This document shows, one piece after another, positions 62,650 through 64,000 of a stretch of 64,000 nucleotides of DNA. The DNA comes from an uncultured SAR116 cluster alpha proteobacterium. Lineage in GTDB: Bacteria > Pseudomonadota > Alphaproteobacteria > Puniceispirillales > Marisalimonadaceae. Positions within the stretch are counted from its first letter, which is position 1; each line of letters starts with the position of its first letter. The DNA is taken from contig CACIRZ010000001.1 in NCBI GenBank assembly GCA_902589185.1, forward strand, positions 1-64,000, read 5' to 3'. A model generated the notes under the pieces. The model had not been told where the DNA came from and did not search any database. It saw nothing but the letters and a program-made list of their open reading frames with translations. Both the position numbers and the translations under genes were made by a program.

Positions 62650-63939
62650 ATGAAAAAAGATATAAACTCAAATAATGAAGAGCTTGTTGATAAAGTTTTT
62701 AAAATACTAACAAAATTTAAAAACAATCCGAAAAAAATTGAAAATATATTCACTGAGCTTTTTGAAAAAGATTTTGATGTACAGCTGAATGAAATAAGTC
62801 AACTTGAAAATGGATTATTAAAGGGATTAATAATATCTGTAAAAGATTTATTTGATGTTAAGGGGTACATTACAAGAGGGGGAACTAAGTTTCTGAAACC
62901 CGATATTTCTATAAGTGATGCAAAATGTATTTCTAATATCAGAAAAGCTGGTGGTTTACTCCTTGGTCATACCAATATGACTGAACTTGCTTACTCAGGT
63001 TTGGGTATTAATCCTCATTATGGAACTCCGGATAACCCTTTATATCCTGGTGCTGTGCCAGGTGGATCAACATCTGGTGGAGCTGTGTCAGTTGTCTTAG
63101 ATTTGTCTGACATTGCTATTGGAACAGATACTGGAGGTTCAACTAGAATACCAGCAGCGTTCACAGGAATTACAGGCTTCAAACCTACACAAGACAGTAT
63201 TTCAAGAGATGGTGTCCTTTCCCTCTCCTCTAGCTTAGATAGTGTTGGATTAATGGCCAGAAACGTTGAACTTTGTAAACTTGGCTTCCATGCCATGAGA
63301 GGAAAAATAAATGAAAAACAAGAGAAATCACAAAATAAAAACCCAAAATTAATAATTCCTTCTAATTTTGGATTTGAAAATATAGATACTGAGATTAAAG
63401 TTGCTTTTGATTTTGCTAAGAAAAAAATTTCTGAAAGTGGATTTGAAGTCATTGAAATGAATGTACCAGTTTTAGATTTATACAAAAAAGTACCAATATG
63501 GCAGTTTGCATCAGTAGAGTGTGCAACGGAGTACTTTTATTTATATGATCAAAAAAAACATTTAATTGATCCAAACGTATTAAGGCGAATAGAACGAGCA
63601 AATGAAGTTATGGCTGTTGAATATAATTTATTACAAAAAATTAGAGTAGATTTAATTGAAGAGTTTAACAAATTTTTAAAAAATAATTTTTTACTTATGC
63701 CAACTGTAACTATAAAACCGCCTTTACAAGAAAAATGTAAAAATAATGAATTTTATGATGAAGCAAATTTAATTTCGTTAAGAAATACAACTTTAGCTAA
63801 TTATATGAATGGTTGTAGTATTTCTATACCTTATTTTGAAAATAAAAAACCTATTGGGATTATGTTAAACGCAACCACAAATGAAGATGATTATCTTTTA
63901 AAAATAAGCTCTGAAATAGAAAAAGTATTGGAGAAATAA
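62650..63939 (+). CDS. Amidase-signature hydrolase (second copy type)
   Basis: 429 residues, distinct from the amidase at 25456. The triad is Lys65 in 'ISVKDLFD', cis-Ser142 in 'PGGSTSGGA' and Ser164 in 'TDTGGSTRIPAA'. It is closest in pattern to bacterial amidases of the GatA-like superfamily without being GatA (no C-terminal GatA core). Amide substrate unknown. It starts 5 bases after rppH. Confidence 0.9.
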   Translation: MKKDINSNNEELVDKVFKILTKFKNNPKKIENIFTELFEKDFDVQLNEISQLENGLLKGLIISVKDLFDVKGYITRGGTKFLKPDISISDAKCISNIRKAGGLLLGHTNMTELAYSGLGINPHYGTPDNPLYPGAVPGGSTSGGAVSVVLDLSDIAIGTDTGGSTRIPAAFTGITGFKPTQDSISRDGVLSLSSSLDSVGLMARNVELCKLGFHAMRGKINEKQEKSQNKNPKLIIPSNFGFENIDTEIKVAFDFAKKKISESGFEVIEMNVPVLDLYKKVPIWQFASVECATEYFYLYDQKKHLIDPNVLRRIERANEVMAVEYNLLQKIRVDLIEEFNKFLKNNFLLMPTVTIKPPLQEKCKNNEFYDEANLISLRNTTLANYMNGCSISIPYFENKKPIGIMLNATTNEDDYLLKISSEIEKVLEK

Positions 63940-63940
63940 A

Positions 63941-64000
63941 TTAACCTATCTTATCTAAGACTGCCTTAATAAAAGAAGAATTTTTGATTGCGAGTTCTGC
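63941..64000 (-). CDS. C-terminal end of a leftward gene (partial)
   Basis: The minus strand is open from the window edge to a TAA at 63941-63943, encoding 19 residues of a helical terminus ('AIKNSSFIKAVLDKIG'). The stop lies 1 base past that of the convergent amidase. The product cannot be identified from this fragment. Confidence 0.55.
   Translation of the reverse strand, partial: AELAIKNSSFIKAVLDKIG

Noticed and set aside
63018-63485. 155-aa minus-strand ORF
   Set aside because: It lies wholly within the second amidase, whose catalytic motifs are complete; its sequence is a Ser/Pro-rich antisense shadow.
1-64000. CRISPR arrays, insertion sequences, prophage, tRNA or rRNA genes
   Set aside because: No regularly spaced repeats, transposase-like proteins, tRNA arm pattern or rRNA stretch was seen by eye; a tRNA scan would be needed to be certain.

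Overview
The window is AT-rich, gene-dense bacterial chromosome with mostly very short spacers and no gap above about 300 bases without a gene. The segment rplU-rpmA-obgE-proB-proA-nadD-rsfS-rlmH-gpmI-ctpA-rppH follows the order usual in Alphaproteobacteria. Low GC, small spacers and many TRAP/ABC uptake systems suggest a streamlined marine alphaproteobacterium (SAR11-, HIMB59- or AEGEAN-169-like). That placement is inference; no rRNA or tRNA gene was seen to confirm it.

Region 1 (1-14 kb) holds single genes and short clusters: a cupin, a YwqK/MORN-repeat protein, an SRAP (YedK/HMCES) protein, DUF2784, CutA, a zinc metallopeptidase, a CIA30 protein, MAPEG, a quinone oxidoreductase, a rhodanese, an RsmJ-like methyltransferase, MOSC, ChrA, a class II cytochrome c and a zinc alcohol dehydrogenase. 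Several tiny membrane proteins lie between them. Some are absent from the ORF track, and two (2725-2898 and 5654-5839) look like paralogues.

Region 2 (14-34.8 kb) is catabolic. A leftward four-gene run encodes 3-hydroxyacyl-CoA dehydrogenase, CaiB/BaiF CoA-transferase, N-acyl-D-amino-acid deacylase-type amidohydrolase and MATE exporter. It is followed by a glutathionyl-hydroquinone reductase-like GST, a PuuD-type hydrolase, a haloacid dehalogenase-type HAD, an EamA permease, an SDR, a 2-hydroxyacid dehydrogenase, RidA and an amidase. TRAP system 1 follows: a binding protein with a previously untracked 40-aa membrane protein upstream, divergent from a fused DctQM permease. Then come TerC, a GMC oxidoreductase/methyltransferase pair, an AlaX-like editing protein and an SDR without the usual YxxxK.

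Region 3 (34.8-43.9 kb) carries a leftward aromatic-degradation operon: extradiol dioxygenase, MhpA-type hydroxylase, IclR regulator, second VOC protein and FAH-family hydrolase, with DUF445 after it. It is divergent from TRAP system 2. The intergenic space holds a 21-bp near-perfect palindrome flanked by 15-bp direct repeats, a good candidate operator.

Region 4 (44-52.2 kb) is uptake only: TRAP system 3, then a complete LivJ-G-F-H-M type ABC system. In both, a strong hairpin follows the binding-protein gene and precedes the membrane or ATPase genes.

Region 5 (52.2-64 kb) has an M23 peptidase, the conserved housekeeping block from rplU (with a visible TTGACA/TATATT promoter) to rppH, a second amidase, and the last codons of a leftward gene cut by the window edge.
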